Assembly (NCBI RefSeq): GCF_001424945.1
Contig: NZ_LMCW01000001.1
Coordinates: 609,632 to 673,631 of the forward strand
Direction of reading: 5' to 3'
Length of the DNA stretch: 64,000 nt
From: Rhizobium sp. Root1203
Lineage (GTDB): Bacteria > Pseudomonadota > Alphaproteobacteria > Rhizobiales > Rhizobiaceae
Shown here: positions 51,594 through 60,473 of the stretch, piece by piece
How the letters are laid out: each line of letters opens with the position of its first letter
Position numbering within the stretch: position 1 is the first letter of the stretch
Notes under the pieces: generated by a model
Databases searched by the model: none
What the model saw: only the letters and a program-made list of their open reading frames with translations
Told to the model about the DNA's origin: nothing
Translations under genes and position numbers: made by a program

Positions 51594-51698
51594 CAATTCC
51601 AGCAAAAGTGCGCAGCGGTTTTGCGTCCGGAATTGCACAGTGACAAAAGACAGAGCAATTCCAGCAAAAGTGCGCAGCGGTTTTGCGTCCGGAATTGC
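51593..51698. repeat. Two copies of a 44-base palindromic repeat
   Basis: Two identical 44-base units at 51593-51636 and 51655-51698 begin GCAATTCC and end GGAATTGC, with GTGCGCAGCGGTTTTGC inside. Each could form a hairpin. A third, diverged copy is at 57855-57896. They mark both sides of the sulfatase insertion, consistent with a REP-like family frequent in rhizobia. Confidence 0.85.
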
Positions 51699-51775
51699 GT
51701 AAATCAAGAGCTGGAAGCGTTTTCGCGGTTAGAAGAGAAGCGGAAACACCCCAGACCCAGACAGGAGCTTTTCGC

Positions 51776-52084
51776 GTGATCCGCCACATCGTCTTCTTCA
51801 CTGCGCCTGCGGAAAACCTGGAACAGGTGAGGGCCGGCCTGTCGATCCTGACGGCCATCCCGCATGCCCGCCTGCTGGAGATCGGCACCAACGTGAAGAC
51901 CGACCAGCTGGGCACCGAAGTCGACCTCGTGGTCTACGGCGAATTCGATGACGAGGCGGCGCTCGCCGCCTACAAGGCCCACCCCGACTACCAGCGCTCG
52001 ATCGACCTCGTGCGCCCGATCCGCGACATGCGAATGGCGGCGGATTACGAGAGCGACACGGCGGTGAACCGGCCGCTGCGATAG
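51776..52084 (+). CDS. Dabb family (stress-responsive alpha/beta barrel) protein
   Basis: A 102-residue single Dabb domain (IRHIVFFTAPAENLEQVRAG; DLVVYGEFDDEAALAAYKAH; HPDYQRSIDLVRPI). These dimeric barrels are of varied or unknown function. Start is GTG 51776 with ACAGGAG upstream. It is not a GTA structural protein and belongs to the foreign block between terminase and portal. Confidence 0.88.
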   Translation: MIRHIVFFTAPAENLEQVRAGLSILTAIPHARLLEIGTNVKTDQLGTEVDLVVYGEFDDEAALAAYKAHPDYQRSIDLVRPIRDMRMAADYESDTAVNRPLR

Positions 52085-52230
52085 CCGACGGCGCAAGCGT
52101 GGCGTTTGCCGATGAATGTCACACGGGCGTTTGGTGCGGCGCTGCAACGGATCGCCGCAGCACACGCTGCGAACCGCGCAGGCGAAATAAGGTGGAAGAC
52201 GCGCAATGAGTGCGCGTCTCCCTTTGTCTG

Positions 52231-53856
52231 TCATTTCTCGATTCCACGGTCCTTGAAGGACTGGTCGATCGCTTTGTCCACCTGAGCACGCACACCCTCG
52301 ATGTTGAAGCTCGCTCCGCGCTGGCTTGGCGGATACGTCACAAACGTCTCGAGGAAGGCGGCTGCGTTCAATTGGCCCTTGACGAGCAGGTAGTCGTTGC
52401 GGACCAGCCAGTCGTTGTACTGGTCGGATACGATGTCCGCGCGTTCGTAGGGGTCCATCCGCAGATTGAACAACTTTGGAAGACGCCATGTCGTCAGCGG
52501 AGTCTGCCACACTGCGAAACCGCCCGGAGCGGGCTGCTCCTTGAAGACGACCTTCCAGTCGTCGTAGCGGGTTGCGACGAGCGCGCCGTCGTCGTCGAAG
52601 TAGTAGAAGTCGCGCCGTGCGCTCTTGTCCGACTTGCCCGTGAGGTAATCGAGCTGGTTATAGCCGTCGAGATGGTTCTTGAACGAGGTGGTGCTTCCTT
52701 CGGGCTTCCAGCCGTTGAGCAGGCGACCTTTGACGTCCGGATCACCAGCCGCCGCTACAAGGGTCGGGAACCAGTCGAGACCCGCCATCATCTGGTTGGA
52801 AACCTGGCCCGGTTGGATATGGCCGGGCCATTTCACCATTGCCGGGACGCGAAATGCACCCTCCCAGTTGGTGTCCTTCTCGCTGCGGAACGGTGTCGTT
52901 GCAGCGTCCGGCCAGGAAAACTGGTTCGGGCCGTTGTCGGTGGTGTAGACGACGATGGTGTTGTCGGCGATCCCGAGGTCGTCGAGAGCCTTCAACAGTT
53001 TGCCGACGTCGCCGTCATGCTCGACCATGCCGTCTGCATACTTGTTGCCCTGCATGCCGCTCTGGCCGCGCATGGAGTCGCGAACATGGGTGAACAAGTG
53101 CATCCGGGTGGTGTTCATCCAGGTGAAGAACGGTTTGTTCTGCTTGGCCTGTCGTCCCATGAAGTCGATTGCGGCCGCGGTCGTCTCGTCGTCGATCGTC
53201 TCCATGCGCTTCTTGGTCAGGGCGCCGGTGTCTTCGACCTTGCCGTCGGCGGAAGCCTTGATAACGCCCCGCGGATTATACGCTTTGAGAAATTCCTGGT
53301 CGTCCTTCGGCCAGTAGGGCGCTTCCGGCTCCTCCTCGGCGTTCAGATGGTAGAGGTTGCCGAAGAATTCGTCGAAGCCGTGTTTGGTCGGCAGGTATTC
53401 GTCTCTGTCGCCCAGGTGGTTTTTGCCGAACTGACCCGTTGCGTAGCCGAGTGGCTTCAGAGCTTGTGCGATCGTTATGTCGCCTGCCTGCAGGCCGACC
53501 GGAGCGCCGGGTGCCCCGACCTTGCAGAGCCCGGTGCGCAGGCACGTCTGCCCGGTGATGAACGTGGAGCGCCCGGCCGTGCAGCTGTTCTCGGCGTAGT
53601 AATCCGTGAACATGATGCCTGCCTTGGCAATGCTGTCGATGTTCGGCGTCTTGTATCCGACGACACCGAAGGAATAGGCGCTGATGTTCGTCTGGCCGAT
53701 ATCGTCCCCGAAGATCACAAGGATGTTCGGCTTGGCGGTATTCTGGCTCGCCGCTGCCTGCTGTGCGTGAGCGATCGAGGGTAGCAAGGACACCGAAGTC
53801 ATGGTTATGGCCACTGCCGCTGTGGCGCCGAGAAGCGTCTTGAAGATGTCTTTCAT
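52231..53856 (-). CDS. Secreted arylsulfatase-type sulfatase
   Basis: A 541-residue sulfatase with a signal peptide (ends SIAHA before QQAA). It should hydrolyse a sulfate ester in the periplasm. Metal-binding NILVIFGDDIGQTN and the formylglycine motif SCTAGRSTFITG (C-x-A-x-R variant) are complete, as are GQFGKNHLGD and TTDNGPNQFSW. The cysteine must be converted to formylglycine by a maturation enzyme not found in this window. It is divergent from, and clearly paralogous to, the sulfatase at 54235. The substrate is unknown. Confidence 0.93.
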   Translation of the reverse strand: MKDIFKTLLGATAAVAITMTSVSLLPSIAHAQQAAASQNTAKPNILVIFGDDIGQTNISAYSFGVVGYKTPNIDSIAKAGIMFTDYYAENSCTAGRSTFITGQTCLRTGLCKVGAPGAPVGLQAGDITIAQALKPLGYATGQFGKNHLGDRDEYLPTKHGFDEFFGNLYHLNAEEEPEAPYWPKDDQEFLKAYNPRGVIKASADGKVEDTGALTKKRMETIDDETTAAAIDFMGRQAKQNKPFFTWMNTTRMHLFTHVRDSMRGQSGMQGNKYADGMVEHDGDVGKLLKALDDLGIADNTIVVYTTDNGPNQFSWPDAATTPFRSEKDTNWEGAFRVPAMVKWPGHIQPGQVSNQMMAGLDWFPTLVAAAGDPDVKGRLLNGWKPEGSTTSFKNHLDGYNQLDYLTGKSDKSARRDFYYFDDDGALVATRYDDWKVVFKEQPAPGGFAVWQTPLTTWRLPKLFNLRMDPYERADIVSDQYNDWLVRNDYLLVKGQLNAAAFLETFVTYPPSQRGASFNIEGVRAQVDKAIDQSFKDRGIEK

Positions 53857-54234
53857 CCGTTCGATCTCCGAGTGGTCCTATCGTTCAACATTTGCACGCT
53901 CCTTCACGTCGGCAGCCCTTGGGCGCCTTAGGTATTGAACCCTGGTTTCAACCCGCGCAATCTGGTCGGGGATGGAGTGGGGCGTAAGTACGTTACGGTA
54001 AATTTCCGCGTAAATTCCTGTTCCTGCCATATGCCCTTAAGGGCAATATTAGCACCTGCGAAAACATGGTAGTCTCCGGCCATCGGAGGGATTTATGTCA
54101 ACAGCCACTCGCTCCTTTCGGGCGTAGCATTCTTCGAATGCAACGGTCCCGTACCATCGCGCCATCACATCCGCAGACATGAGGAGGGGCACCTTTATGC
54201 CCTTATGCAATCCATAAAACGGAGAGTAGGCATC
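53857..54234. promoter_or_regulatory. Divergent sulfatase promoter with TGCCCTTAAGGGCA palindrome
   Basis: The 378-base gap between the two sulfatase genes contains the perfect 14-base palindrome TGCCCTTAAGGGCA at 54032-54045 and a half site TGCCCTTA at 54198-54205, close to the start of the right-hand gene. A common regulator for both genes is likely. No gene is seen in the gap. Confidence 0.55.
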
Positions 54235-55920
54235 ATGAGCAGCATGAGAAACCTTTGCTTTGGTTTGCTGGCGTCAGCGCTGACGACCGCGCTCGCTGGC
54301 CCGGCAGTGGCACAGCAACCCTCTGCCAAACCCAATATCCTCGTCATCATGGGCGACGATGTCGGCTGGTTCAACATTGGCGCATATCACCGGGGCATCA
54401 TGTCCGGAAAGACGCCCAACCTCGACAAGCTGGCCGCCGGCGGCATGATGTTCACCGACTACTATGCGGAAGCAAGTTGCACCGCAGGCCGGGCGAGTTT
54501 CATCACCGGTGAAATTCCGCTGCGCACCGGTTTGACGACGGTCGGGCAGGCGGGCGCTGATGTCGGCATGCCCGACAAGGCGGCAACGATCGCCGCCGCG
54601 CTCAAGACCGAGGGCTATGCGACCGGCCAGTTCGGAAAGAACCATCTCGGCGACCTGAACAAGTTTCTGCCGACCTTGCATGGCTTCGATGAGTTCTTCG
54701 GCTACCTCTACCACCTCGATGCCATGTCCGATCCCTATTGGTATTCGTTCCCGAATGACCAGTCGTACCGTGACAAGGTCGGGCCGCGCAATCTGGTCCA
54801 CAGCTTCGCAACGACCACCGACGACGCCACCGTGCAGCCGCGCTGGGGCAAGATCGGCAAGCAGAGGATTGTCGACGAAGGCCCCTTGGCCCCGTACCCC
54901 GACATGTCCAACGTGCCGAACATGCATGACATAACGCCCAAGGCCAAATACGACATGGGTACTTTCGACGACGTGCTGGTCAAGGCGTCCTGCGACTTCA
55001 TGGACAAGGCCAAAACAGACGGCAAACCGTTTTTCGTCTGGCACAACACGACGCGCATGCACGTCTGGACGTTTCTGTCGCCCAAGTACCAGGCCCTCAT
55101 GAACAGCGAGAGCAACTACGGCCTTGAAGAAGCCGGCATGGCGCAGCTCGACGACAGCGTCGGCGCTATCATGAAATGCGTCGAGGATGCAGGCGAGACC
55201 GACAACACCATCGTCATTTTCACGACCGACAATGGCGCAGAGGTGTTCACCTGGCCTGACGGCGGCATGACCCCGTTCAAGGGGACCAAGGGGACCGTGA
55301 TGGAGGGTGGGTTCCGCGCACCGGCCATCATCCGCTGGCCGGGCAAGGTCAAGCCGGCAACGGTGGAAAACGGGATCTTCTCCGCCCTGGATTGGTTCCC
55401 CACCCTGGTGGCAGCGGCGGGAAATCCCGACATTACCGACGAGTTGCTCAAGGGCGTGAAGCTCGGTGACGCGACCTACAAGAACCATCTCGACGGCTAC
55501 AATCAGCTGGACCTGCTGATGGGCAAATCACCGTCCGCACGCCATGAGTTCTTTTACTTCGGTGGCCCGCAGCTCGGGGCGGTTCGCATCGACGACTTCA
55601 AGTACCAGTTCTTCCAGCAGCCGCAGGGTTGGCCGGGTGCGAAGGTCACGACTGACATGCCCACCATGGTCAATATCCGTCAGGATCCCTTCGAGCGGAC
55701 GCCGTCGATTGGCGAGCAAAGCCTCAACGACCTTGGGGGAGGCTACATGAACGACTTCTTCGCGCGTGAGTTCTGGCGTTTCGTCAGTGTTCAGCAGGAA
55801 GTCGGCAAACTTGCACTCACGGCGATTGACTATCCGCCGATGCAGGACCCGGCCTCCTTCAACCTGGAGGCCGTAAAGAGACAGATCGACGCGGCGATCA
55901 AGAACAAGCCGGGCAACTGA
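54235..55920 (+). CDS. Secreted arylsulfatase-type sulfatase
   Basis: A 561-residue paralogue of the sulfatase on the other strand. Signal peptide MRNLCFGLLASALTTALAGP ends before QQPS. Motifs are PNILVIMGDDVGWFNIGAY, formylglycine site ASCTAGRASFITGE, GQFGKNHLGDLNKF and FTTDNGAEVFTWPDGGM. All metal and active-site elements are present. ATG 54235 follows GGAGAG; an earlier ATG at 54205 would lie in the operator half site. A perfect hairpin follows at 55940. Substrate may be a sulfated polysaccharide or aryl sulfate. Confidence 0.93.
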   Translation: MSSMRNLCFGLLASALTTALAGPAVAQQPSAKPNILVIMGDDVGWFNIGAYHRGIMSGKTPNLDKLAAGGMMFTDYYAEASCTAGRASFITGEIPLRTGLTTVGQAGADVGMPDKAATIAAALKTEGYATGQFGKNHLGDLNKFLPTLHGFDEFFGYLYHLDAMSDPYWYSFPNDQSYRDKVGPRNLVHSFATTTDDATVQPRWGKIGKQRIVDEGPLAPYPDMSNVPNMHDITPKAKYDMGTFDDVLVKASCDFMDKAKTDGKPFFVWHNTTRMHVWTFLSPKYQALMNSESNYGLEEAGMAQLDDSVGAIMKCVEDAGETDNTIVIFTTDNGAEVFTWPDGGMTPFKGTKGTVMEGGFRAPAIIRWPGKVKPATVENGIFSALDWFPTLVAAAGNPDITDELLKGVKLGDATYKNHLDGYNQLDLLMGKSPSARHEFFYFGGPQLGAVRIDDFKYQFFQQPQGWPGAKVTTDMPTMVNIRQDPFERTPSIGEQSLNDLGGGYMNDFFAREFWRFVSVQQEVGKLALTAIDYPPMQDPASFNLEAVKRQIDAAIKNKPGN

Positions 55921-55939
55921 GCAGAACCTCGACGAGACA

Positions 55940-55963
55940 ACGGGCGGCCGGAGGGCCGCCCGT
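55940..55963 (+). terminator. Terminator hairpin after the second sulfatase
   Basis: ACGGGCGGCC-GGAG-GGCCGCCCGT is a perfect 10-base-pair stem, 20 bases after the stop, followed by a modest T-rich stretch (CTGCTTTCTC). It would separate sulfatase transcription from the portal gene. Confidence 0.8.
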
Positions 55964-56112
55964 CTGCTTTCTCGAAATGTGCGCTTTAAAAGGCCTTCGC
56001 ACCGGGAACGGACGCTGATGATGTCTCGTTCGTTCCGGCTCCTCTTGAGCCCCCTGAGATGGCGACAGGCGCTGCGGCATGAAAGCCGCTCCGAAACCTT
56101 GGGAATCACATC

Positions 56113-57270
56113 ATGAAACTCCGATCCTTGCTGCCGTGGGGCTCCCCGGCGGTCCGCAATCCCGTGCCCGAGAAAAAAGCGGCCGCAAGCGTCGTGTCGC
56201 TGGCCGCGGACGGTCGGGCGAGCTGGACGGGGCGCTCCTATGCGGCGCTTGCGCGTGAAGGCTTCATGCGCAATCCGGTGGCGCACCGCTGCGTCAGGCT
56301 GGTTGCGGAAACGACGGCCTCCGTGCCGATGCTGCTCTACGAGGGCACCCGCGAGCGGCCGGATCACCCGCTGCTGGAACTCCTCCGGCAGCCGAATGCG
56401 CACATGGGCGGCCCGGATTTCTTCGAAGCGCTCTATGGCCATCTGCTGCTGTCGGGCAATGCGTATGTCGAGCCGCTTGATGTCGGCGGGCAGCTGCGCG
56501 AACTGCACCTGCTCAGGCCGGACCGAGTGAGTGTCGTCGAGGGCCGCGACGGATGGCCGGAGGCCTACGACTATCGCGCCGGCGGCTCGCTGCGCCGGTT
56601 TCCGCTCGATACGGGCGGCTTCGGCCTGCTGCACCTCAAGCTCTTTCATCCGCTCGACGATCATCTCGGCTTCCCGCCGCTCGCCGCAGCGCAGGTGGCG
56701 CTCGATCTCTCGAATGCGGCCGCGACCTGGAACAAGGCGCTGCTCGACAATTCCGCACGCCCCTCCGGTGCGCTCGTCTACCAGCCGAAGGAGGGCGGCA
56801 ACCTCTCGCCGGATCAGTACGAGCGGCTGAAGCAGGAGCTGGACGATGGCTATTCCGGTCCCCTGCGCGCAGGCCGGCCGCTGCTGCTTGAAGGCGGACT
56901 CGACTGGAAGTCGATGGGGCTCTCGCCGAAGGACATGGACTGCGTGGAGGCGCGAAACGGCGCCGCCCGCGACATCGCGCTCGCCTTCGGCGTGCCGCCC
57001 ATGCTGCTCGGCATCCCCGGTGACAACACCTATGCCAACTACCAGGAAGCCAACCGCGCCTTCTACCGCCTCACCGTGTTGCCGATGCTGACCCGCACCG
57101 CCGCGTCGCTCTCGACCTGGCTGGCCCGCAGCCACGGCGACGGCCTGCGGCTGGAGCCTGACCTGGACAAGGTCGCCGGGCTGGCCTCCGAGCGCGACCA
57201 GCTCTGGACACGGGTGGGCAATGCGCCATTCCTGACCGACGAGGAGAAACGGCAGGCGGTGGGGTATTGA
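56113..57270 (+). CDS. Phage portal protein, HK97/GTA family
   Basis: A 385-residue portal protein that forms the dodecameric DNA gate of the capsid (GTA g3). Family blocks are FMRNPVAHRCVRLVAETTAS near residue 55, DFFEALYGHLLLSGNAYVEP, AAAQVALDLSNAAATWNKAL, and AFGVPPMLLGIPGDNTYANY. Length is normal. It resumes the head-gene order after the sulfatase block. The ATG is preceded only by a weak ribosome site. Confidence 0.95.
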   Translation: MKLRSLLPWGSPAVRNPVPEKKAAASVVSLAADGRASWTGRSYAALAREGFMRNPVAHRCVRLVAETTASVPMLLYEGTRERPDHPLLELLRQPNAHMGGPDFFEALYGHLLLSGNAYVEPLDVGGQLRELHLLRPDRVSVVEGRDGWPEAYDYRAGGSLRRFPLDTGGFGLLHLKLFHPLDDHLGFPPLAAAQVALDLSNAAATWNKALLDNSARPSGALVYQPKEGGNLSPDQYERLKQELDDGYSGPLRAGRPLLLEGGLDWKSMGLSPKDMDCVEARNGAARDIALAFGVPPMLLGIPGDNTYANYQEANRAFYRLTVLPMLTRTAASLSTWLARSHGDGLRLEPDLDKVAGLASERDQLWTRVGNAPFLTDEEKRQAVGY

Positions 57271-57533
57271 GAACCGATTGCGTTGGAGGGGCTTGAAAGC
57301 CGCCGGCGGAATCGACGGAAGACGCTATAAATTCATTGTTTTTCAAAGAGATGCATCTGATATCGGAATCCGGATCCGGCCAAGGCGGGCAGCCGGTGTG
57401 AGCCTCGGATTCTATCTCCGAACAAATCACCCCAAGCGATTCAAAAGATTCACGGAAACAGTCGAACAGGGCGCCGCAAAGCCCTGGTTCATCGCCTTTG
57501 CCGGCGTGTTCCACCTATTCGGAGTGTTTAGCA
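57271..57533. other. Gap between portal and DUF6107 gene
   Basis: 263 bases, more AT-rich than the neighbours, without a recognisable gene. In compact GTA clusters these genes are normally adjacent, so the gap may be remnant or regulatory sequence. Confidence 0.4.
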
Positions 57534-57851
57534 ATGGCCGACTTTTCCAACGATGCCTGGCTCTGGGCGACCAGGGTGCTGGGTGCATCGGCGGGTGCCG
57601 CCGTGTCGCTCGTCTATCTCGTGCCGAAGAGCCGGCGCGAGGCGGCGAGCCGGTTCTTCACCGGCCTTGCCTGCGGCACGATCTTCGGCACGCCGACCGG
57701 CATCTGGATAGCCGAACGGCTGGCGCTTGCGGACCGGCTTTCGGTGTCCGAGGTGATCCTCTCGGGCTCGGCGGCATCGAGCCTCTGCGCCTGGTGGGGG
57801 CTTGGCATCCTCTCGCGCATCGCCGGACGCTACGGCGCACGCAACCGCTAG
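57534..57851 (+). CDS. DUF6107-type small membrane protein (GTA g3.5 position)
   Basis: A 105-residue protein with two or three hydrophobic segments (LGASAGAAVSLVYLVPKSRR; FFTGLACGTIFGTPTGIWIA; SAASSLCAWWGLGILSR). It occupies the g3.5 place between portal and protease where GTA clusters of Rhizobiales carry a small DUF6107 membrane protein. Its role is unknown; a holin-like or assembly role is only a guess. Confidence 0.75.
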   Translation: MADFSNDAWLWATRVLGASAGAAVSLVYLVPKSRREAASRFFTGLACGTIFGTPTGIWIAERLALADRLSVSEVILSGSAASSLCAWWGLGILSRIAGRYGARNR

Positions 57852-57854
57852 AGA

Positions 57855-57896
57855 CACTTCGGCAAAAGTGCGCAGCGGTTCTGCGTCCGGAATTGC
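57855..57896. repeat. Third, diverged copy of the 44-base repeat
   Basis: GGCAAAAGTGCGCAGCGGTT then CTGCGTCCGGAATTGC matches the units at 51593-51698 over 34 bases; the left arm has decayed. It lies between the DUF6107 and protease genes. Confidence 0.8.
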
Positions 57897-57931
57897 CCGA
57901 CCGCGAATTTCCGACAACGAGGAGTATGACC

Positions 57932-58516
57932 ATGACCGCAAGCCGCGCGCTGGCGCGATCACCCGTGGCTGTCGACAGCCGCAAGTTCGTCAATCTGGAG
58001 CTTCGCGGGCTGAAGCGCGACGGCAGCTTTTCCGGCTATGCCAGCGTCTTCGGCGAGGTCGATCTCGGCAAGGACGCGATCGAGCGCGGCGCCTTTCGCA
58101 AATCGCTCGCCGAGCGCGGGGCGGGCGGCGTGCGCATGCTCTTCCAGCACGACCCGGCCGAGCCGATCGGCGCCTGGAAAACGATCCGCGAGGATAGCCG
58201 CGGGCTCTATGTCGAGGGTGTCCTGGCCGATGGCGTCTCCCGTGCCCGCGAGGTCCATCAGCTCCTGAAGAACGGCGCCCTCGACGGACTTTCGATCGGC
58301 TTCCGCACGGTCAGGGCGAAGACCGATGCGAAATCGGGCGTGCGGCGCATCCTGGAGGCCGACCTCTGGGAGATCTCGGTGGTGACCTTCCCGATGCTGC
58401 CGTCTGCCCGCGTGCAGAACATCAAGAATGCGCGGTGGTTCCGCGACAAGGAGACCGAGCTCGTCCGCGCCATGCGCCGGGCGGCACGGCTGATGCTGAG
58501 AGAAACCTTCAGATAG
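57932..58516 (+). CDS. HK97-family prohead protease
   Basis: A 194-residue serine protease that trims scaffold and capsid protein (GTA g4). Catalytic residues are the histidine in RMLFQHDPAEPIG and the serine in GALDGLSIGFRTVRA, with the usual glutamate in DLWEISVVTFPM. ATG 57932 has GGAG seven bases upstream; an ATG two codons earlier is too close. The capsid gene follows after nine bases. Confidence 0.93.
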   Translation: MTASRALARSPVAVDSRKFVNLELRGLKRDGSFSGYASVFGEVDLGKDAIERGAFRKSLAERGAGGVRMLFQHDPAEPIGAWKTIREDSRGLYVEGVLADGVSRAREVHQLLKNGALDGLSIGFRTVRAKTDAKSGVRRILEADLWEISVVTFPMLPSARVQNIKNARWFRDKETELVRAMRRAARLMLRETFR

Positions 58517-58525
58517 GACCAACCC

Positions 58526-59782
58526 ATGACCGACATGCACACTGCCTTGAAGACGGCGCCGGAGATCAAGGCGGCGCCCGAGATGACCGCCGCCTTCGAC
58601 GAGTTCATGGAGGCCTTCGAGGCCTTCAAGGAAACCAATGACCGCCGCCTCGGCGAGATCGAGGAGAAGCTGACCTCCGACGTCGTCACCCGCGACAAGA
58701 TGGACCGTATCAACCGCGCGATGGACGAGCAGAAGAAGGTGCTCGACCAGCTGGCGCTGAAGAAAGCGCGGCCGCCGCTCGGCCGGTCCGGTGCCGCGGG
58801 CATCGAGACGACCGAGCACAAGGCGGCCTTCGAGCAGTACATCAGACGCGGCGACGAGACGGGCCTGCGTGACATCGAGGCGAAGGCCATGTCGTCGGGC
58901 TCCGGCGCGGATGGTGGCTACCTCGTACCCTCCGAAACCGACAGTGAAATCGGCCGCCGCCTTTCCGTAGCCTCGCCGATCCGGTCGCTCGCGACGGTGC
59001 GCCAGGTGTCCAGCTCGATCCTGAAGAAACCCTTTGCGACAACAGGCATGGCATCCGGTTGGGTCGCGGAGACGGCAGCGCGGCCGCAGACCAACAGCGC
59101 CCAGCTCGCCGAGCTGTCCTTCCCGACCATGGAACTCTATGCGATGCCGGCGGCGACGCAGGCGCTGCTGGACGACGCGGCGGTCGATATCGAGGGCTGG
59201 ATCTCGAGCGAGGTCGACACCGTCTTCGCCGAACAGGAGGGTACCGCCTTTGTCAGCGGCGACGGCATCAACAAGCCGAAGGGCTTCCTCGCCTATGCCG
59301 CCGTTGCCGAGAGCGCCTGGAGCTGGGGCAGTCTCGGCTACATCGCAACCGGTGCCGCGGGTGCCTTCAGGGCAACCGGCGCTTCCGACACGCTGATCGA
59401 CACGATCTATGCGCTGAAGGCGGGGCACCGACGGAACGCGAACTTCGTGATGAACCGCAAGGCGCAGGCCGAGGTGCGCAAGCTGAAGGATGCCGACGGG
59501 CGCTATCTCTGGCAGCCGCCCGCAATGGCAGGCGAGGCCGCCACGCTGGCCGGGTTCCCGGTGGCGGAGGCCGAGGATATGCCCGATATCGCAGCCAATG
59601 CGATGTCCATCGCCTTCGGCGATTTCCGCGCCGGCTATCTCGTCGTCGACCGGACGGGTGTTCGCGTGCTCCGCGATCCCTATTCCGCCAAGCCCTACGT
59701 GCTGTTCTACACGACCAAGCGCGTCGGCGGCGGCGTGCAGAATTTCGAGGCGATCAAGCTCATCAAGTTCGCGGAGAGCTGA
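58526..59782 (+). CDS. Phage major capsid protein, HK97/GTA family
   Basis: A 418-residue capsid precursor (GTA g5). An N-terminal coiled-coil delta domain (about 20-85) is removed by the protease. The mature region starts near AMSSGSGADGGYLVPSETDS and contains ASGWVAETAARPQTNSAQLA, TVFAEQEGTAFVSGDGINKP and FGDFRAGYLVVDRTGVRVL. Length is normal for the family. Confidence 0.96.
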   Translation: MTDMHTALKTAPEIKAAPEMTAAFDEFMEAFEAFKETNDRRLGEIEEKLTSDVVTRDKMDRINRAMDEQKKVLDQLALKKARPPLGRSGAAGIETTEHKAAFEQYIRRGDETGLRDIEAKAMSSGSGADGGYLVPSETDSEIGRRLSVASPIRSLATVRQVSSSILKKPFATTGMASGWVAETAARPQTNSAQLAELSFPTMELYAMPAATQALLDDAAVDIEGWISSEVDTVFAEQEGTAFVSGDGINKPKGFLAYAAVAESAWSWGSLGYIATGAAGAFRATGASDTLIDTIYALKAGHRRNANFVMNRKAQAEVRKLKDADGRYLWQPPAMAGEAATLAGFPVAEAEDMPDIAANAMSIAFGDFRAGYLVVDRTGVRVLRDPYSAKPYVLFYTTKRVGGGVQNFEAIKLIKFAES

Positions 59783-59797
59783 TTTGCCTCGGCGGCA

Positions 59798-59860
59798 CCC
59801 CTCGTCCGGCTGCCCACTGTTCTCCCCGAGGGGAGAAGGGACCCGGGGTCGGACGAGGGG
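59798..59860. repeat. Palindromic repeat between capsid and connector genes
   Basis: Outer arms CCCCTCGTCC (59798) and GGACGAGGGG (59851) enclose the perfect palindrome TTCTCCCC-GA-GGGGAGAA (59820-59837). This composite is of a kind often scattered in rhizobial genomes. It separates g5 from g6, which are usually tightly linked. Confidence 0.75.
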
Positions 59861-59903
59861 GCCACGCGGCGGCCCGTCACCAACGCAAAATTCAGGAATC
59901 CAT

Positions 59904-60473
59904 ATGACCTACGTACCTATTACCCCGCCCGCCGCGGAGGCGCTGACGCTGGCCGAGGTCAAAGCCCATCTGCGGCTCGACGACGGCAACGAAGACGCGC
60001 TTCTGGTATCCCTGATCCGCACCGCCCGCGAACACCTGGAGCGCAGCACCGGCCTCTGCCTGATCGCCCAGGGCTTTCGCGTCTATCTTGATTCAATACC
60101 TGAGGGCGGCGTGATTCCGATTGCCAGAGGACCGGTGCAAAGCATTGAAAGCCTGACGCTTTACGATCCATTCGGCGAAGCGGTTGCGCAGCCGCTGGCG
60201 GGCCACGTCCTCGACGGAAATTCCCATCCGGCCCGGCTGATCCTCAATCGCATCGTCAACACGGCACGGGCGATCAATGGTATCGAGATCGAGTTCACCG
60301 CGGGTTTCGGCGAAAGTGGTGCCGATGTTCCGGATGTGCTGAAGCGGGCGATGCTGATGCATGTCTCCCGGATGTTTGCCTTTCGCGGCGCGGTTGCCGC
60401 AGAGGATCAACCGGCCGACACTCCTGTCGGCTACGCTCGCCTCATCGCTCCCTTCGTCATGCGGAGGCTCTGA
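59904..60473 (+). CDS. Head-tail connector protein (gp6-like, GTA g6)
   Basis: A 189-residue connector. LTLAEVKAHLRLDDGNEDAL, LLVSLIRTAREHLERSTGLC and a C-terminal VLKRAMLMHVSRMFAFRGAV are typical of the HK97 gp6-like family that docks onto portal. The gene ends one base before the next one begins (shared G), an example of tight packing. Confidence 0.92.
   Translation: MTYVPITPPAAEALTLAEVKAHLRLDDGNEDALLVSLIRTAREHLERSTGLCLIAQGFRVYLDSIPEGGVIPIARGPVQSIESLTLYDPFGEAVAQPLAGHVLDGNSHPARLILNRIVNTARAINGIEIEFTAGFGESGADVPDVLKRAMLMHVSRMFAFRGAVAAEDQPADTPVGYARLIAPFVMRRL

Noticed and set aside
57278..57533. Coding extension upstream of the prohead protease across the gap after portal
   Set aside because: The frame is open but its upstream part overlaps the DUF6107 gene out of frame and resembles no protein; the ribosome site supports the start at 57932.
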